A stretch of 64,000 bases of DNA from Phycisphaerae bacterium. Lineage in GTDB: Bacteria; Planctomycetota; Phycisphaerae; Sedimentisphaerales; SM23-30. Positions 7,707 through 17,254 of the stretch are shown one piece after another; positions within the stretch are counted from its first letter, which is position 1; every line of letters starts with the position of its first letter. The translations under genes were made by a program, and so were the position numbers. Location: positions 34,949 to 98,948 of the forward strand of contig JAEIOG010000001.1 in assembly GCA_016342495.1 (NCBI GenBank), given 5' to 3'. The notes below the pieces were generated by a model. That model saw only the letters and a program-made list of their open reading frames with translations. It did no database searches and was not told the DNA's origin.

Positions 7707-8237
7707 TTATTCGGCTTTTTCTTCTTCAATTGGAGTTTCAGCAGGGGTTTCTTCTGTCACTGGGGTTGTTTGTTCAACTACAGGTTCAGGAGCTTTTACT
7801 ACTGGTGCAGGTGCTGGAGCAGCTTTAACGGCAAGAGGTTCATCAACAAGCATCATCCAACAAAGTTGACCATTATCGCCGAGGCGACGTTTAGCCAAAC
7901 GAACGATACGAGTATAGCCACCATTACGGTCGGCAAACTTAGGGCCGATTTCATTAAAAAGCTTATGAATAACAGTAGTTTGTTTTTCAACCTGGCCATT
8001 AACTTCAACACAAATATTACGATCCTGAAGCAAAGCAATAGCTCTGCGACGAGCATGTAAGGTGCCTTTACGTGCCAAAGTAATAAGCTTTTCTGCGAAA
8101 GGACGAATAAATTTAGCCTTTTCAACAGTAGTTTCAATACGACCATGTTCAAACAGCGATGCCACCATATTTCTTCTCAAAGCGATACGATGAGAGCTGG
8201 TACGGCTTAAGTGTTTTTTAGCCATCTGATGACGCAT
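7707..8237 (-). CDS. rplQ: 50S ribosomal protein L17 (bL17) with acidic C-terminal tail
   Basis: Last gene of the alpha operon. The conserved beginning MRH and the block LSRTSSHRIALRRNM identify L17, which lies near the exit of the peptide tunnel. The core ends at about residue 140. Residues 142-176 form a tail rich in Ala, Pro, Val, Glu and Thr that is not part of the usual 115-130-residue protein. The tail is low-complexity and probably disordered. It follows rpoA after 146 bases and is followed by an intrinsic terminator. Confidence 0.97.
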   Translation of the reverse strand: MRHQMAKKHLSRTSSHRIALRRNMVASLFEHGRIETTVEKAKFIRPFAEKLITLARKGTLHARRRAIALLQDRNICVEVNGQVEKQTTVIHKLFNEIGPKFADRNGGYTRIVRLAKRRLGDNGQLCWMMLVDEPLAVKAAPAPAPVVKAPEPVVEQTTPVTEETPAETPIEEEKAE

Positions 8238-8383
8238 ATCTAAATTCCTATTCTATCTAATGGTTATATACCCCAGAGGGTATAGTTTTCTGGCAAAGCC
8301 AATTAATATTATAAATAATAAACTCTAAAATTGTTCGAGCTTTGATAAAAGTCAAAACACAAAAATAGTTTTAAAGGATATTA

Positions 8384-9367
8384 TTACTTGTCTGATTTCA
8401 GCGAAATGCCAAGATCTTCAAGTTTACGTCTAACTTCTCTCAAAGAAGTTTTACCAAAGCTGCGTAAGCTAAGCAGTTGATTTTCATCATATTCCAAGAG
8501 TTGGCCAAGAGTATCAATTTTAGCCATTTCCAGGCAATTAGCAGCTCGGACAGAAAGCTGCAATTCAGATGTAGGCATTTCCATTAAGCGTTTTTGCTCT
8601 TCATCAGCAGCAGAAATTTCTTCAGGAATTTCTTCAGCGGTTTCTTCGGCAAAGCTATCGCCCATTTCGAAATATTGGATAAACGGAGTCAGATGTTTGC
8701 TGAGTATTTTTGAAGCTTCAACCAAAGCCATCTCAGGGCTAACAGTTCCATCGGTCCATATTTCCATAACCAGACGATCATAATTAATGACCTGGCCTAC
8801 ACGAGTATCTTCAATTTTATAACGAACACGTCTAACCGGAGAGAAAATAGCGTCAACAGGAATAATACCGACTTCCTGATTGGGGCCAATTTTTTCGGTG
8901 GCAGTGACATAGCCACGGCCTCTTTCAACGGTCAATTCCATGTCAAATTCAATATCATCAGTCAAAGTAGCAATAACATGTTCAGGTTCAATAATTGTAA
9001 TTCCGAGTTCAGCTTCGATATCAGAAGCTTTAATAACACCGGCAGTATTTCTAGTCAAACGCATTTTACGCGGTTCATCACCATCAAATTTAACAACCAA
9101 TGATTTGATGTTAAGAACAATATCAGTAACATCTTCTAATACGCCCTTGATGGACATAAATTCATGGTTAGCGCCTTTAAGTTTAATCGAAGTAACAGCA
9201 GCGCCTTCGAGTGAAGATAGTAAAATACGTCTGAGGCTATTTCCAACTGTTGTACCAAAACCTCTTTCAAAAGGTTCGATATCCAAACGGCCAAAAGTCT
9301 CATTTGAAATTTCTCTATCCAACTGTAATTTAGTGGGAAGTTCTAATCCTCGCCATCTTATACGCAT
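8384..9367 (-). CDS. rpoA: DNA-directed RNA polymerase subunit alpha
   Basis: A 327-residue alpha subunit of normal length. The N-terminal dimerisation domain carries ERGFGTTVGNSLRRILLSSLEGAAV (residues 34-58, in two blocks) and the C-terminal domain ends with LRSFGKTSLREVRRKLEDLG, the helix-hairpin-helix that touches UP elements and activators. The linker (about 240-262) is acidic. GGAGG lies 7 bases before the ATG. It sits in the usual place between rpsD and rplQ. Confidence 0.98.
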   Translation of the reverse strand: MRIRWRGLELPTKLQLDREISNETFGRLDIEPFERGFGTTVGNSLRRILLSSLEGAAVTSIKLKGANHEFMSIKGVLEDVTDIVLNIKSLVVKFDGDEPRKMRLTRNTAGVIKASDIEAELGITIIEPEHVIATLTDDIEFDMELTVERGRGYVTATEKIGPNQEVGIIPVDAIFSPVRRVRYKIEDTRVGQVINYDRLVMEIWTDGTVSPEMALVEASKILSKHLTPFIQYFEMGDSFAEETAEEIPEEISAADEEQKRLMEMPTSELQLSVRAANCLEMAKIDTLGQLLEYDENQLLSLRSFGKTSLREVRRKLEDLGISLKSDK

Positions 9368-9543
9368 TATCGGGCCTCCAAATTCGTTATGTATTCAGTA
9401 TCAGCTAATAGTTCTCACGATTTAAATCGCTTGAGGCCAAAAATCAGCCTTCTTTTGAAAACATAAAATTATTTATAAAATAGCCGATTGATAAACATTA
9501 TACAATCGGCACAAATTAATTTCAAACCGAAGCAATCAAAAGA

Positions 9544-10173
9544 TTACTTAGAACAGAACTCGACAATGAGGTGTTCTTCAACTGGGATTTGAACATCTTC
9601 GCGGCTTGGGAAAGCAACGACAGTACCTTCAGGAGTGGCAGAATTAACTTCGATCCAGTTCTGAGTGGGGCTACCAGCGATAGCTTCAATCTTAGCTTTG
9701 ATCATTTTCTGAGTGTTTTCGCCTTTGCCGATAGTAACTTTGTCACCGATTTTGACAAGGAAACTAGCAACATCAACCCTGGTGCCATTAACGTAAATAT
9801 GGCCATGATTAATTAACTGTCTGGCATCGCGTCTAGAATCAGTAAAATTCATTTTATAGACGACATTATCCAGGCGACGTTCCAAAATACAAAGCAAAGC
9901 TTCGCCAGTATTAACAGCTTTAGTTGCCTGATCAAAGTAAATGCGGAACTGTTTTTCCAACACGCCATAATAGCGTTTCACTTTTTGCTTTTCACGCAGA
10001 CGGACACCATAATCGGTATTACGGCCACGTCTCCAGTTATGCATACCAGGTACTTTGTTCCTAGACTGTTTCTCTATTGGGCACTTTGCAGTTTCACAAC
10101 GAAGGCCTTTGAGAAACAGTTTCATGCCTTCTCTGCGGCATTGACGACAAACTGGTCCTAAACATCTACCCAT
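9544..10173 (-). CDS. rpsD: 30S ribosomal protein S4 (uS4)
   Basis: A 209-residue primary 16S-binding protein. It is the zinc-binding form: the N-terminus has C-x2-C (PVCRQC) and later C-x4-5-C (RCETAKC). The S4 RNA-binding domain begins near residue 100 with RRLDNVVYKM and DARQLINHGHIYVNG. GGAG six bases before the ATG at 10171-10173 decides the start over a GTG one codon earlier. In many bacteria S4 represses the alpha operon; no leader pseudoknot was identified here. Confidence 0.97.
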   Translation of the reverse strand: MGRCLGPVCRQCRREGMKLFLKGLRCETAKCPIEKQSRNKVPGMHNWRRGRNTDYGVRLREKQKVKRYYGVLEKQFRIYFDQATKAVNTGEALLCILERRLDNVVYKMNFTDSRRDARQLINHGHIYVNGTRVDVASFLVKIGDKVTIGKGENTQKMIKAKIEAIAGSPTQNWIEVNSATPEGTVVAFPSREDVQIPVEEHLIVEFCSK

Positions 10174-10261
10174 CACTACTCCAACGAATATTTATATTTC
10201 GGGTTTTATTCTATTAAGGTTGAGCCAGGCACACAAAACGGGCCATCGGCACCAACCACTT

Positions 10262-10645
10262 TTATACTCTTCTACGCTTAGCCGGACGACAACCATTATG
10301 AGGCAATGGAGTGACATCTTCAATCGCAGAAATTCGCAAACCAGCAGCTTGTAAAGCTGAGATTGCAGATTCGCGACCGCTGCCGGCACCTTTAACTCTA
10401 ACTTCAACTTCACTTACACCACTTTTTTTGGCAGTATTAGCACATTTTTCTGCAGCTCTTTGAGCAGCAAAAGGCGTACTTTTACGAGAGCCTTTAAAGC
10501 CAATCGTGCCAGCTGAGTCCCAGCAAAGTGTTTCACCATTAACATCAGTAATAGTGATTTGCGTGTTATTGAAAGTTGCTTTAATATGAGCAATACCTTT
10601 GCCCACATTACGGCGAACTCTTTTTTTCGTACCTCTTTTAGCCAT
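10262..10645 (-). CDS. rpsK: 30S ribosomal protein S11 (uS11)
   Basis: A 127-residue protein of the 30S platform. The blocks [16 protein letters not shown] and the C-terminal [16 protein letters not shown] are diagnostic. AGGA precedes the ATG. It stands between rpsM and rpsD, 88 bases before the latter. Confidence 0.98.
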   Translation of the reverse strand: MAKRGTKKRVRRNVGKGIAHIKATFNNTQITITDVNGETLCWDSAGTIGFKGSRKSTPFAAQRAAEKCANTAKKSGVSEVEVRVKGAGSGRESAISALQAAGLRISAIEDVTPLPHNGCRPAKRRRV

Positions 10646-10747
10646 TTCTTTTCCTGCTATATAAGGATTATTAACGTTGTTTTTTTACCAAACAACAATC
10701 TCATTGACAGCATTATACCAGCTGCAAATGTAAAAGCACTGAAATGC

Positions 10748-11131
10748 TTAACGCATTTCCTTAACACCCTTTTTACCAGCAACAGTCTTTTTGGGACCTT
10801 TACGGGTACGAGCGTTACACTTAGTAGATTGTCCACGAACAGGAAGCCCACGTCTATGACGAATACCTCTGTAGCAGGCAATATCTTTTAGGCGAGATAT
10901 ATTCTGAGACACAGTTCTTCTAAGTTGGCCTTCAATCACATAACTACGGGCAAGAATGCCAGCAATTTTTGTGATTTCCTCTTCGGAAAGATCTTTTGCT
11001 TTTAAGGTCTCATCGATCTGAGCTTCTTTAAGAATCTCATGAGCGAAATATCGACCAATACCCTGAATATAAGTCAGGGCGATCCAAACCGGTTTGTTAT
11101 TTGGTACATCGACACCAGCAATACGCGGCAT
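10748..11131 (-). CDS. rpsM: 30S ribosomal protein S13 (uS13)
   Basis: A 127-residue protein of the 30S head. The start [10 protein letters not shown] at 11131 is preferred because GAGGA lies 8 bases before it; an in-frame ATG six bases upstream is too close to that site. The conserved C-terminal block is [20 protein letters not shown], written here in full as 20 residues, followed by a basic tail. First of the alpha-operon ribosomal genes after rpmJ, 14 bases away. Confidence 0.97.
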   Translation of the reverse strand: MPRIAGVDVPNNKPVWIALTYIQGIGRYFAHEILKEAQIDETLKAKDLSEEEITKIAGILARSYVIEGQLRRTVSQNISRLKDIACYRGIRHRRGLPVRGQSTKCNARTRKGPKKTVAGKKGVKEMR

Positions 11132-11145
11132 ATTCATGTTCCTCG

Positions 11146-11265
11146 CTATTTACCTTGACGCTGTTTGTGACGTGGGTTAGATGAACAAATTATTCTAACT
11201 ACGCCTTTGCGTTTGACAATCTTACAGTTTTCACAAATTCTTTTTACAGAAGTTCTTACTTTCAT
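11146..11265 (-). CDS. rpmJ: 50S ribosomal protein L36 (bL36)
   Basis: A 39-residue protein found by translating the gap between infA and rpsM. It begins [19 protein letters not shown] and ends [12 protein letters not shown]. The zinc-binding set is complete: C11, C14, C27 and H33. This is the zinc-binding form of L36, in its usual position upstream of rpsM. Confidence 0.97.
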   Translation of the reverse strand: MKVRTSVKRICENCKIVKRKGVVRIICSSNPRHKQRQGK

Positions 11266-11371
11266 AATTTCATACCTACCTTAAGCTGAGTAGTTTTACC
11301 TAACCCATATAGCTCAATTTGATTTTTGTTTTTTAACAGTATCAATACTGTTATGGCAACAATCAGCTACC

Positions 11372-11587
11372 CTATTTTCTCAGAACAATACGTCCTCGAG
11401 TCAAATCATAAGGGCTTAATTCTACAGTAACAGTATCACCAGGAAGTATTCTGATAAAATGCATACGCATTTTTCCAGAAACATGAGCCATTATCGAATG
11501 GCCATTTTCCAGGTCTACTTTGAATACCGCATTAGGCAAGGCTTCCTTGACTATTGCATCTACTCTAATTGCATCATTTTTGGCCAT
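11372..11587 (-). CDS. infA: Translation initiation factor IF-1
   Basis: A 71-residue single OB-fold protein that blocks the A site during initiation. The start [13 protein letters not shown] at 11587 fits the family; a longer in-frame extension upstream has no support. The block [16 protein letters not shown] and the ending [11 protein letters not shown] are typical. It lies 78 bases after map and 106 before rpmJ, the common spc/alpha junction. Confidence 0.97.
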   Translation of the reverse strand: MAKNDAIRVDAIVKEALPNAVFKVDLENGHSIMAHVSGKMRMHFIRILPGDTVTVELSPYDLTRGRIVLRK

Positions 11588-11665
11588 TATACTCTTTCTA
11601 TTATCCGTATTAAAACACAGATCGGATAGTATACACACTTTTTCAAAATAGTCAACAGTTGTTTT

Positions 11666-12439
11666 CTATTGTAAAGTTAAAATTTCACTGCCTTTTTCTG
11701 TGACAGCGATGGTATGTTCCCAGTGAGCGGAGGGCTTACCATCCAGGGTCACAACAGTCCAACCATCTTTAAGGGTTCTGACCTTCTCTGAGCCTAGATT
11801 AACCATAGGTTCAATGGCCAAAACCATGCCTTTGCGTAACATAAAATCATTTCGCAAGACATGTCGATCCACATAATTGGGGATTTTAGGATCTTCATGC
11901 ATTTTTCGGCCAATACCGTGGCCAACATACTCACGCACAACAGCAAAGCCAGCTTTTTCAGCATGTGCTTGCATAGCTTTGGCAATTTCGCTCCAGTAAA
12001 CCCCTGGTTTTATTGCACTTACAGCGATAAGCAAAGTTTGCTCGGTCACTTCAACCAGTCTCTTGGTTTCGTCAGAAACATTACCAACCAGAAAAGTTCT
12101 GGCGGCATCACCACAATAACCTTTAAGTTTGGTTCCACAATCTACACTGATAATGTCACCATCTTTGAGTTGTCGTTTACTCGGAATTCCGTGAACAACC
12201 TGCTCATTGATGCTTACACAAATGCTAGAAGGAAAATCCGGGTAAGGTGGATTGGGCACACCACGAAATAAAGCAATGGCGCCATTGTCTTGGATAATTT
12301 TATCACTGAGATCAGATAAAAATTGCGTCGTTATCCCGGGTTTTAATATTTTTTTTATTTCATCGTGCACTTGGCCAACAATTCGGCCAGCATCACGCAT
12401 CAATTCAATTTCATTATCACTTCGTATCGAAATAGCCAT
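11666..12439 (-). CDS. map: Methionine aminopeptidase, type I
   Basis: A 257-residue cytosolic enzyme that removes the initiator methionine. The five metal ligands can be seen as Asp100 (ISVDCG), Asp111 (CGDAAR), His174 (YVGHGIG), Glu210 (LAIEPM) and Glu241 (HWEHT), with the substrate-contacting His83 in VVHGIP. There is no N-terminal SH3-binding or zinc-finger extension. It follows adk by only 4 bases, so the two are probably translated together. Confidence 0.97.
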   Translation of the reverse strand: MAISIRSDNEIELMRDAGRIVGQVHDEIKKILKPGITTQFLSDLSDKIIQDNGAIALFRGVPNPPYPDFPSSICVSINEQVVHGIPSKRQLKDGDIISVDCGTKLKGYCGDAARTFLVGNVSDETKRLVEVTEQTLLIAVSAIKPGVYWSEIAKAMQAHAEKAGFAVVREYVGHGIGRKMHEDPKIPNYVDRHVLRNDFMLRKGMVLAIEPMVNLGSEKVRTLKDGWTVVTLDGKPSAHWEHTIAVTEKGSEILTLQ

Positions 12440-12443
12440 GAGG

Positions 12444-13091
12444 TTAAACCTTATCGAGGACCTCTACTATTTGTTTTGTAACATTTTCAATCGCAGCATT
12501 TCCATCAAGATCCGCAATATTACCTTTTTTGGTATAATAAGCAACCAAAGGCGATGTTTGTTCATGGTAAGTTGCGATTCGACTACGAACAGTTTCGGAA
12601 GTATCATCACTACGCTGATTTAGTTGGCCACAACCTTTATCGCATTGATTTTCGACCTTAGGTGGGCTGAATACCAGGTGATAAGAAGCTCCACATTTCA
12701 GGCAGCTCCGACGGCCAGTGACGCGTTCTTCCAATTTATTATCATCAACTTGCAAATTTAATGCAACATCGATTTTTTTGCCTGCCTTGTCCATGGCATT
12801 ATCTAATGCTTCGGCCTGGCCAATAGTTCTTGGGAAGCCATCAAGGACAAAACCTTTAGCATCGTCAGCGGCCTGAATTTCTTTCATCATCATTGCAACG
12901 ATCAGGTTATCAGGAACAAGTTTACCGCTATCCATATAGCTCTGAGCTTCTTTGCCCAAGTCGGTGCCTTCTTTACGTTCACGACGAAGGATGTCACCAC
13001 TGGACATATGCTTAAGAGCATACCGGTCACAAATAAAGTTACATTGAGTGCCTTTGCCTGCACCGGGAGGGCCTAAAAATACTACAATCAT
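12444..13091 (-). CDS. adk: Adenylate kinase, zinc-binding LID form
   Basis: A 215-residue enzyme that interconverts ATP + AMP and 2 ADP. The P-loop GPPGAGKGT is at residues 7-15 and the AMP-binding DGFPRT near 84-89. The LID carries four cysteines (C130, C133, C150, C154), the zinc-type arrangement, with one extra residue in the second pair (CDKGC). Its ATG overlaps the TGA of secY (ATGA). The order secY-adk-map is standard. Confidence 0.97.
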   Translation of the reverse strand: MIVVFLGPPGAGKGTQCNFICDRYALKHMSSGDILRRERKEGTDLGKEAQSYMDSGKLVPDNLIVAMMMKEIQAADDAKGFVLDGFPRTIGQAEALDNAMDKAGKKIDVALNLQVDDNKLEERVTGRRSCLKCGASYHLVFSPPKVENQCDKGCGQLNQRSDDTSETVRSRIATYHEQTSPLVAYYTKKGNIADLDGNAAIENVTKQIVEVLDKV

Positions 13092-14431
13092 GATCGAGAA
13101 CCTTTTATCTTTCCGCTATCCATAAAGCCGGAATAATTACGCATTATCAATTGAGTTTCGATCTTCTGTACCAGATCAAGAGAAACTGAGACAACGATGA
13201 GCAAACCAGTACCACCCAAGAAAGTAGCGACACCAAAAGGTATTCCCATCAGGGCCATCACAAGAGCTGGGATAACAGCGATCAAAGCGAGAGATCCAGC
13301 TCCGACATAAGTTATGCGTGTCATTACATTTTCGAGATATTCAGCGGTACGTTTTCCAGGACGAAGTCCAGGAATAAAGCTACCATAATCTCTTAAGTTA
13401 TTAGCAACCTCTTTTGGCTGGAACTGTACAGTAGTCCAGAAGAAAGCAAAGAAGTAAATCAAAGCAATATATAAGAAGTTATAAACAAAACTGGTTGGCA
13501 AGAAAGCATCTCCAAGCCAAGAACATGAAGGCCATCGTTCAGCCATCATTTTGAATATAATAGTTGGGAACTGCATTAAAGTGACAGCAAAGATAATCGG
13601 GATAACGCCACCATGGTTCAGACGTAAAGGCAAATATTGCTTTTGTCCGCCATAGACTCGACGTCCACGAGTAGTTTTTGCCTGCTGGACTGGAATACGA
13701 CGTTGAGCCTGCGTAATAAAAATCGCACCAGCGATAACACCAATAAATGCAATAATAAGGACAACAATAGTTAAAGGGTTAATATCTATGCGTTTTAATG
13801 AAATAACCGCATTAGGCATTCTGGAGACAATACCAGCCATAATAATAAGACTAATACCGTTACCGATGCCATATTCATCGATTTGTTCACCCAGCCACAT
13901 TAAAAAGACAGTACCGGCTGTCATAGCGCAAACACCCATCATAAAGAATAGAATTCTATTCTGCTCCAAGATTTCGCTATAGACAAAGCCAGATTTGACC
14001 ATCCATCCGAGGATAAAAGCCCCCTGGACGATACAGAGCCCCACCGTGAGCCAGCGAGTATACTCCTGTATTTTCTTGCGGCCCATTGTACCTTCTTTAG
14101 AAAGTTTTTCAAGAGAAGGAATAACTGTGGTCAGCAATTGCAAAATAATCGAGGCAGAGATATAAGGCATTATACCAAGGCCAAACAATGAACTTTGCCG
14201 AAGATTACCACCGGTAAAAATCTGGATGTAATCCGCAGCACGTTCGGCGGCAGTTTTATCTTCATCCTCAGTTACCTGATCAGTAATAGCTTTCATCTGA
14301 TTCTTATCTACACCAGGTAGAGGAATATAGAATCCAACCCTGTAAATGCAAAGCATCAACAGGGTAAAGATTATTTTTTTTCTCAATTCTGGTATTTTAA
14401 ATATACTTACAAATGCCGAGATCATTAGCAA
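13088..14431 (-). CDS. secY: Protein translocase channel subunit SecY
   Basis: The central channel of the Sec translocase, 447 residues with ten predicted membrane helices. The plug and helix-2 region includes SSLFGLGIMPYISASIIL, and the cytoplasmic loop ahead of helix 7 includes RRIPVQQAK. A TTG at 14431 has GGAGCGAG five bases upstream; an ATG two codons later (14425) is the alternative. Its stop overlaps adk. The partner secE lies at 40.1-40.5 kb in the same super-cluster. Confidence 0.96.
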   Translation of the reverse strand: MLMISAFVSIFKIPELRKKIIFTLLMLCIYRVGFYIPLPGVDKNQMKAITDQVTEDEDKTAAERAADYIQIFTGGNLRQSSLFGLGIMPYISASIILQLLTTVIPSLEKLSKEGTMGRKKIQEYTRWLTVGLCIVQGAFILGWMVKSGFVYSEILEQNRILFFMMGVCAMTAGTVFLMWLGEQIDEYGIGNGISLIIMAGIVSRMPNAVISLKRIDINPLTIVVLIIAFIGVIAGAIFITQAQRRIPVQQAKTTRGRRVYGGQKQYLPLRLNHGGVIPIIFAVTLMQFPTIIFKMMAERWPSCSWLGDAFLPTSFVYNFLYIALIYFFAFFWTTVQFQPKEVANNLRDYGSFIPGLRPGKRTAEYLENVMTRITYVGAGSLALIAVIPALVMALMGIPFGVATFLGGTGLLIVVSVSLDLVQKIETQLIMRNYSGFMDSGKIKGSRS

Positions 14432-14467
14432 ACTCGCTCCCTGTAGGTTATTATATACGCATCAAAG

Positions 14468-14911
14468 TTACAGTTGCTCGATAGTACCACCAGCACTGGT
14501 GATTTTTTGTAGAGCAGATTTGCTAAATTTATTAGCAACAACTGTAAGTTTACGATTAAGTTCACCGTCGCCTAAAACTTTTAGTGGTAAATCAGTGCCG
14601 CGGACAAGTCCAATGTTAGACAAAACTTCTGCATCAACGCGAGTACCTTCATCGAAACAATCCAATTGGGATACGTTAACGATAGCATAGCGAGTTGCAA
14701 AATTAACATTGTTAAAACCGCGTTTAGGTAAACGACGGAATAATGGCATCTGGCCACCTTCTGAGGTAATAGGAGGCATGCCACCGGCGCGAGATTTTTG
14801 GCCTTTATGACCTTTACCGGAAGTTTTGCCAAGTCCACTACCCTGACCTCTACCAATACGACGGCGAGCCTTATGCTTACCAACCAGAGATGTTATCTCA
14901 TGATTCATCAT
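14468..14911 (-). CDS. rplO: 50S ribosomal protein L15 (uL15)
   Basis: A 147-residue late-assembly 50S protein. The glycine-rich start GRGQGSGLGKTSGKGHKGQK and the block GGQMPLFRRLPKRGF are diagnostic. Two adjacent ATGs open the frame. Only 21 bases separate it from rpsE, where rpmD (L30) usually lies, so L30 is missing from this operon. Confidence 0.97.
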   Translation of the reverse strand: MMNHEITSLVGKHKARRRIGRGQGSGLGKTSGKGHKGQKSRAGGMPPITSEGGQMPLFRRLPKRGFNNVNFATRYAIVNVSQLDCFDEGTRVDAEVLSNIGLVRGTDLPLKVLGDGELNRKLTVVANKFSKSALQKITSAGGTIEQL

Positions 14912-14932
14912 GGCTGTTCAGTTCCTTATCAT

Positions 14933-15445
14933 TTATGATAATTTTACTCCGCGAAGCTTTTCGATCTGCTCGCGGCTTTTTAACAATTTCAAGGCATTCA
15001 TAGTTGCCTTTACAACGTTCTTCGGACTTGTACTGCCATAGATTTTGGTCAATACATCTTGGATTCCAGCTAATTCAAGCACAGATCGTGCAGAGACACC
15101 AGCGATAACACCGGTACCAACACTAGCAGGAATCAAAGTAATTTTAGTGGCACCAAAACGGCCCGATACCTGATGAGGAATCGTAGTACCTTTAAGGTTT
15201 ACACTAACAAGACTTCTGCGAGCTTCTTTATTAGCTTTTTCCACCGCTTGAGGAACTTCATTGGCTTTACCGTAGCCATAGCCTACCTGTCCTTTGCGGT
15301 CGCCAACGACAACCAGACCTGCGAAGCTAAAGTTACGGCCACCCTTTACCACTTTAGAACAGCGATAAATTTTGACCAACTGGTCCTCAACCGGACTCTC
15401 TTCACGTTCATTTCGTGCTGCAAACTGAGCCACGTTTTTCTCCAA
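14933..15445 (-). CDS. rpsE: 30S ribosomal protein S5 (uS5)
   Basis: A 170-residue protein at the mRNA entry side of the 30S. The N-terminal double-stranded-RNA-binding fold has KVVKGGRNFSFAGLVVVGD and GYGYGKANEVP; the second domain has VIAGVSARSVLELAGI. It follows rplR by 28 bases and precedes rplO by 21. Confidence 0.98.
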   Translation of the reverse strand: MEKNVAQFAARNEREESPVEDQLVKIYRCSKVVKGGRNFSFAGLVVVGDRKGQVGYGYGKANEVPQAVEKANKEARRSLVSVNLKGTTIPHQVSGRFGATKITLIPASVGTGVIAGVSARSVLELAGIQDVLTKIYGSTSPKNVVKATMNALKLLKSREQIEKLRGVKLS

Positions 15446-15473
15446 TTCTTATACTGTTAAAAACAGTGTAACA

Positions 15474-15830
15474 TTAAAATACCAAACCAGCTTCCCGGGC
15501 GGCTTCAGCTAAAGCTTTAACACGTCCATGATATCTGAAACCGCTACGATCAAACGAGACCTGACGGATACCTAGTTCAGTCGCCTTTTTGGCTAAAACT
15601 TGACCAACTTTGGTTGCCGCATCAGAGTTACCACCACTAGAGATTTTTTCACCTAAAGTGCTGGCAGCAACTAAAGTGCAACCTGCTTCGTCATCGATCA
15701 ACTGAGCCGATATATGTCTCAGAGAACGAAAGACTGTCAAACGAGGACGCTGAGCATCACCAGATACTTTTTTGCGTACACGTTTTTTACGACGAGTTTT
15801 CTGTACGTTTTTAAATTTATTCTTTTCCAT
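15474..15830 (-). CDS. rplR: 50S ribosomal protein L18 (uL18)
   Basis: A 118-residue 5S rRNA-binding protein of normal length. It has a very basic N-terminus ([13 protein letters not shown]), the block [20 protein letters not shown], and the C-terminal [20 protein letters not shown]. It sits between rplF and rpsE. Confidence 0.98.
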   Translation of the reverse strand: MEKNKFKNVQKTRRKKRVRKKVSGDAQRPRLTVFRSLRHISAQLIDDEAGCTLVAASTLGEKISSGGNSDAATKVGQVLAKKATELGIRQVSFDRSGFRYHGRVKALAEAAREAGLVF

Positions 15831-15938
15831 TATTGCATCTCAATAAAAAGTTGACAGCATACATAGTGAACTGCGTTGATTTTTCTGCACTTGAAAAGAT
15901 AAACCACCAAGAGCAGAACAACAAACTGGCCGGTTCTA

Positions 15939-16511
15939 TTAACCGCTACCGAAAGCTTTTCCGGATTTACGTCTGATTACTTCGCCGCCATAACGGATCC
16001 CCTTACCCAGATAAGGTTCTGGAGGGCGAACTTTTCGGCATTTAGCAGCCAACTGTCCGACAGCTTGTTTATCAGCACCGGTAATTTTGAATTTGGCTGG
16101 AGTATCATTACCACGAGCATTAGGTGTTTCAATCTCAACGGAGACACCCTGTGGGATTTTCAATACTGCCGGTTTAGCAAAACCTACAGTGAGATAAATA
16201 TCCTGGCCCTGCTGTTTGATACCATAGCCGGTTCCATACATTTCTAAAGCTTTACTAAAGCCTTTCGACACACCATCGATCATATTAGCAATCAAAGCAC
16301 GAGTAGTGCCATGCAAAGCACGATTAAGCTTATGATCATCAGGTCGGGTTACTGTAAACATTGAAGTTTCTGTATCATAATCAACATTAATGTTGTTATG
16401 GACATCAAATTCCAAAGTTCCGATAGAACCGCTGATAGTCACTTTCTGACCATCTAGCTGTACTTTTACGCCCGAAGGCACTTTAACTGGTTTTTTTCCT
16501 ATACGACTCAT
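15939..16511 (-). CDS. rplF: 50S ribosomal protein L6 (uL6)
   Basis: A 190-residue protein of two similar domains near the factor-binding site. It begins MSRIGKKPVKVPSGV and ends with the C-terminal signature PEPYLGKGIRYGGEVIRRK and a short tail. It is about ten residues longer than most L6 proteins. 108 bases separate it from rplR downstream. Confidence 0.98.
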   Translation of the reverse strand: MSRIGKKPVKVPSGVKVQLDGQKVTISGSIGTLEFDVHNNINVDYDTETSMFTVTRPDDHKLNRALHGTTRALIANMIDGVSKGFSKALEMYGTGYGIKQQGQDIYLTVGFAKPAVLKIPQGVSVEIETPNARGNDTPAKFKITGADKQAVGQLAAKCRKVRPPEPYLGKGIRYGGEVIRRKSGKAFGSG

Positions 16512-16561
16512 AACACTATTTCAAAAACAGGTGAATCTTCATGGCAAACGGTTCTGCTAAT

Positions 16562-16963
16562 TTAGCATACCGTACATAACAGCTCACCGCCAACATTAAG
16601 CTGGCGACATTGCTGGTCGGAAATCACACCTTTGTTTGTACTAAGGATAGCAATTCCCAAACCACCTAATACCTTAGGCAGTTCTGAAACATCACAGTAA
16701 ACTCTACAAGAGGGTTTGCTACAACGTTTAATTTCATTAATCACTTTTTCGCCCAATGGGCCATACTTCAGTTCGATTCGTAGCAAGCCTTGCTTGTCGG
16801 TGGTTTCGATTCTATCGTATCCCTGGATATAGCCTTGTTCTTTAAGAACTTTAGCCAGACCTTCGCATACTCTAGAAGCCTTAACCAGGACTTCAGCATT
16901 TTCGATGCTTACTGCGTTACGAATCCGCGTGAGCATATCAGCTATAGGATCACAGTGACTCAT
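16562..16963 (-). CDS. rpsH: 30S ribosomal protein S8 (uS8)
   Basis: A 133-residue 16S-binding protein, the usual repressor of spc operons in other bacteria. It begins with DPIADMLTRIRNAV, and the C-terminal signature is LGGLGIAILSTNKGVISD followed by GELLCTVC. It stands between rpsN and rplF. Confidence 0.98.
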   Translation of the reverse strand: MSHCDPIADMLTRIRNAVSIENAEVLVKASRVCEGLAKVLKEQGYIQGYDRIETTDKQGLLRIELKYGPLGEKVINEIKRCSKPSCRVYCDVSELPKVLGGLGIAILSTNKGVISDQQCRQLNVGGELLCTVC

Positions 16964-17000
16964 AATTCGTTCTACTCCATACGGTCATAAACCGCTTTAA

Positions 17001-17186
17001 TTACCAACTGGCTTTCTTTACGCCAGGGATTTTTCCTTCATTGGCCAGATTACGAAAACATATACGGCAGATCTTAAACTTGCGATATACCGCACGAGGT
17101 CTTCCACACAATTCGCATCGTGTATATCCTCTTACTTTGAATTTTGGTGTTCCGGCAGCTTTGAATTTTATCGCTTTTGTTGCCAT
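17001..17186 (-). CDS. rpsN: 30S ribosomal protein S14, zinc-binding form (uS14)
   Basis: A 61-residue type-Z S14. Two C-x2-C pairs are present (CELCGR and CRICFR), and the ending [13 protein letters not shown] is typical. The ATG at 17186 has AGAGGA upstream; the longer frame starting at 17210 is not needed. It lies between rplE and rpsH as usual. Confidence 0.97.
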   Translation of the reverse strand: MATKAIKFKAAGTPKFKVRGYTRCELCGRPRAVYRKFKICRICFRNLANEGKIPGVKKASW

Positions 17187-17254
17187 GCGTTCCTCTTCGC
17201 CATTGCCCAATAAATGGGTTACAATTATTATTAGCCGGCTCGTGCCGGATACAT

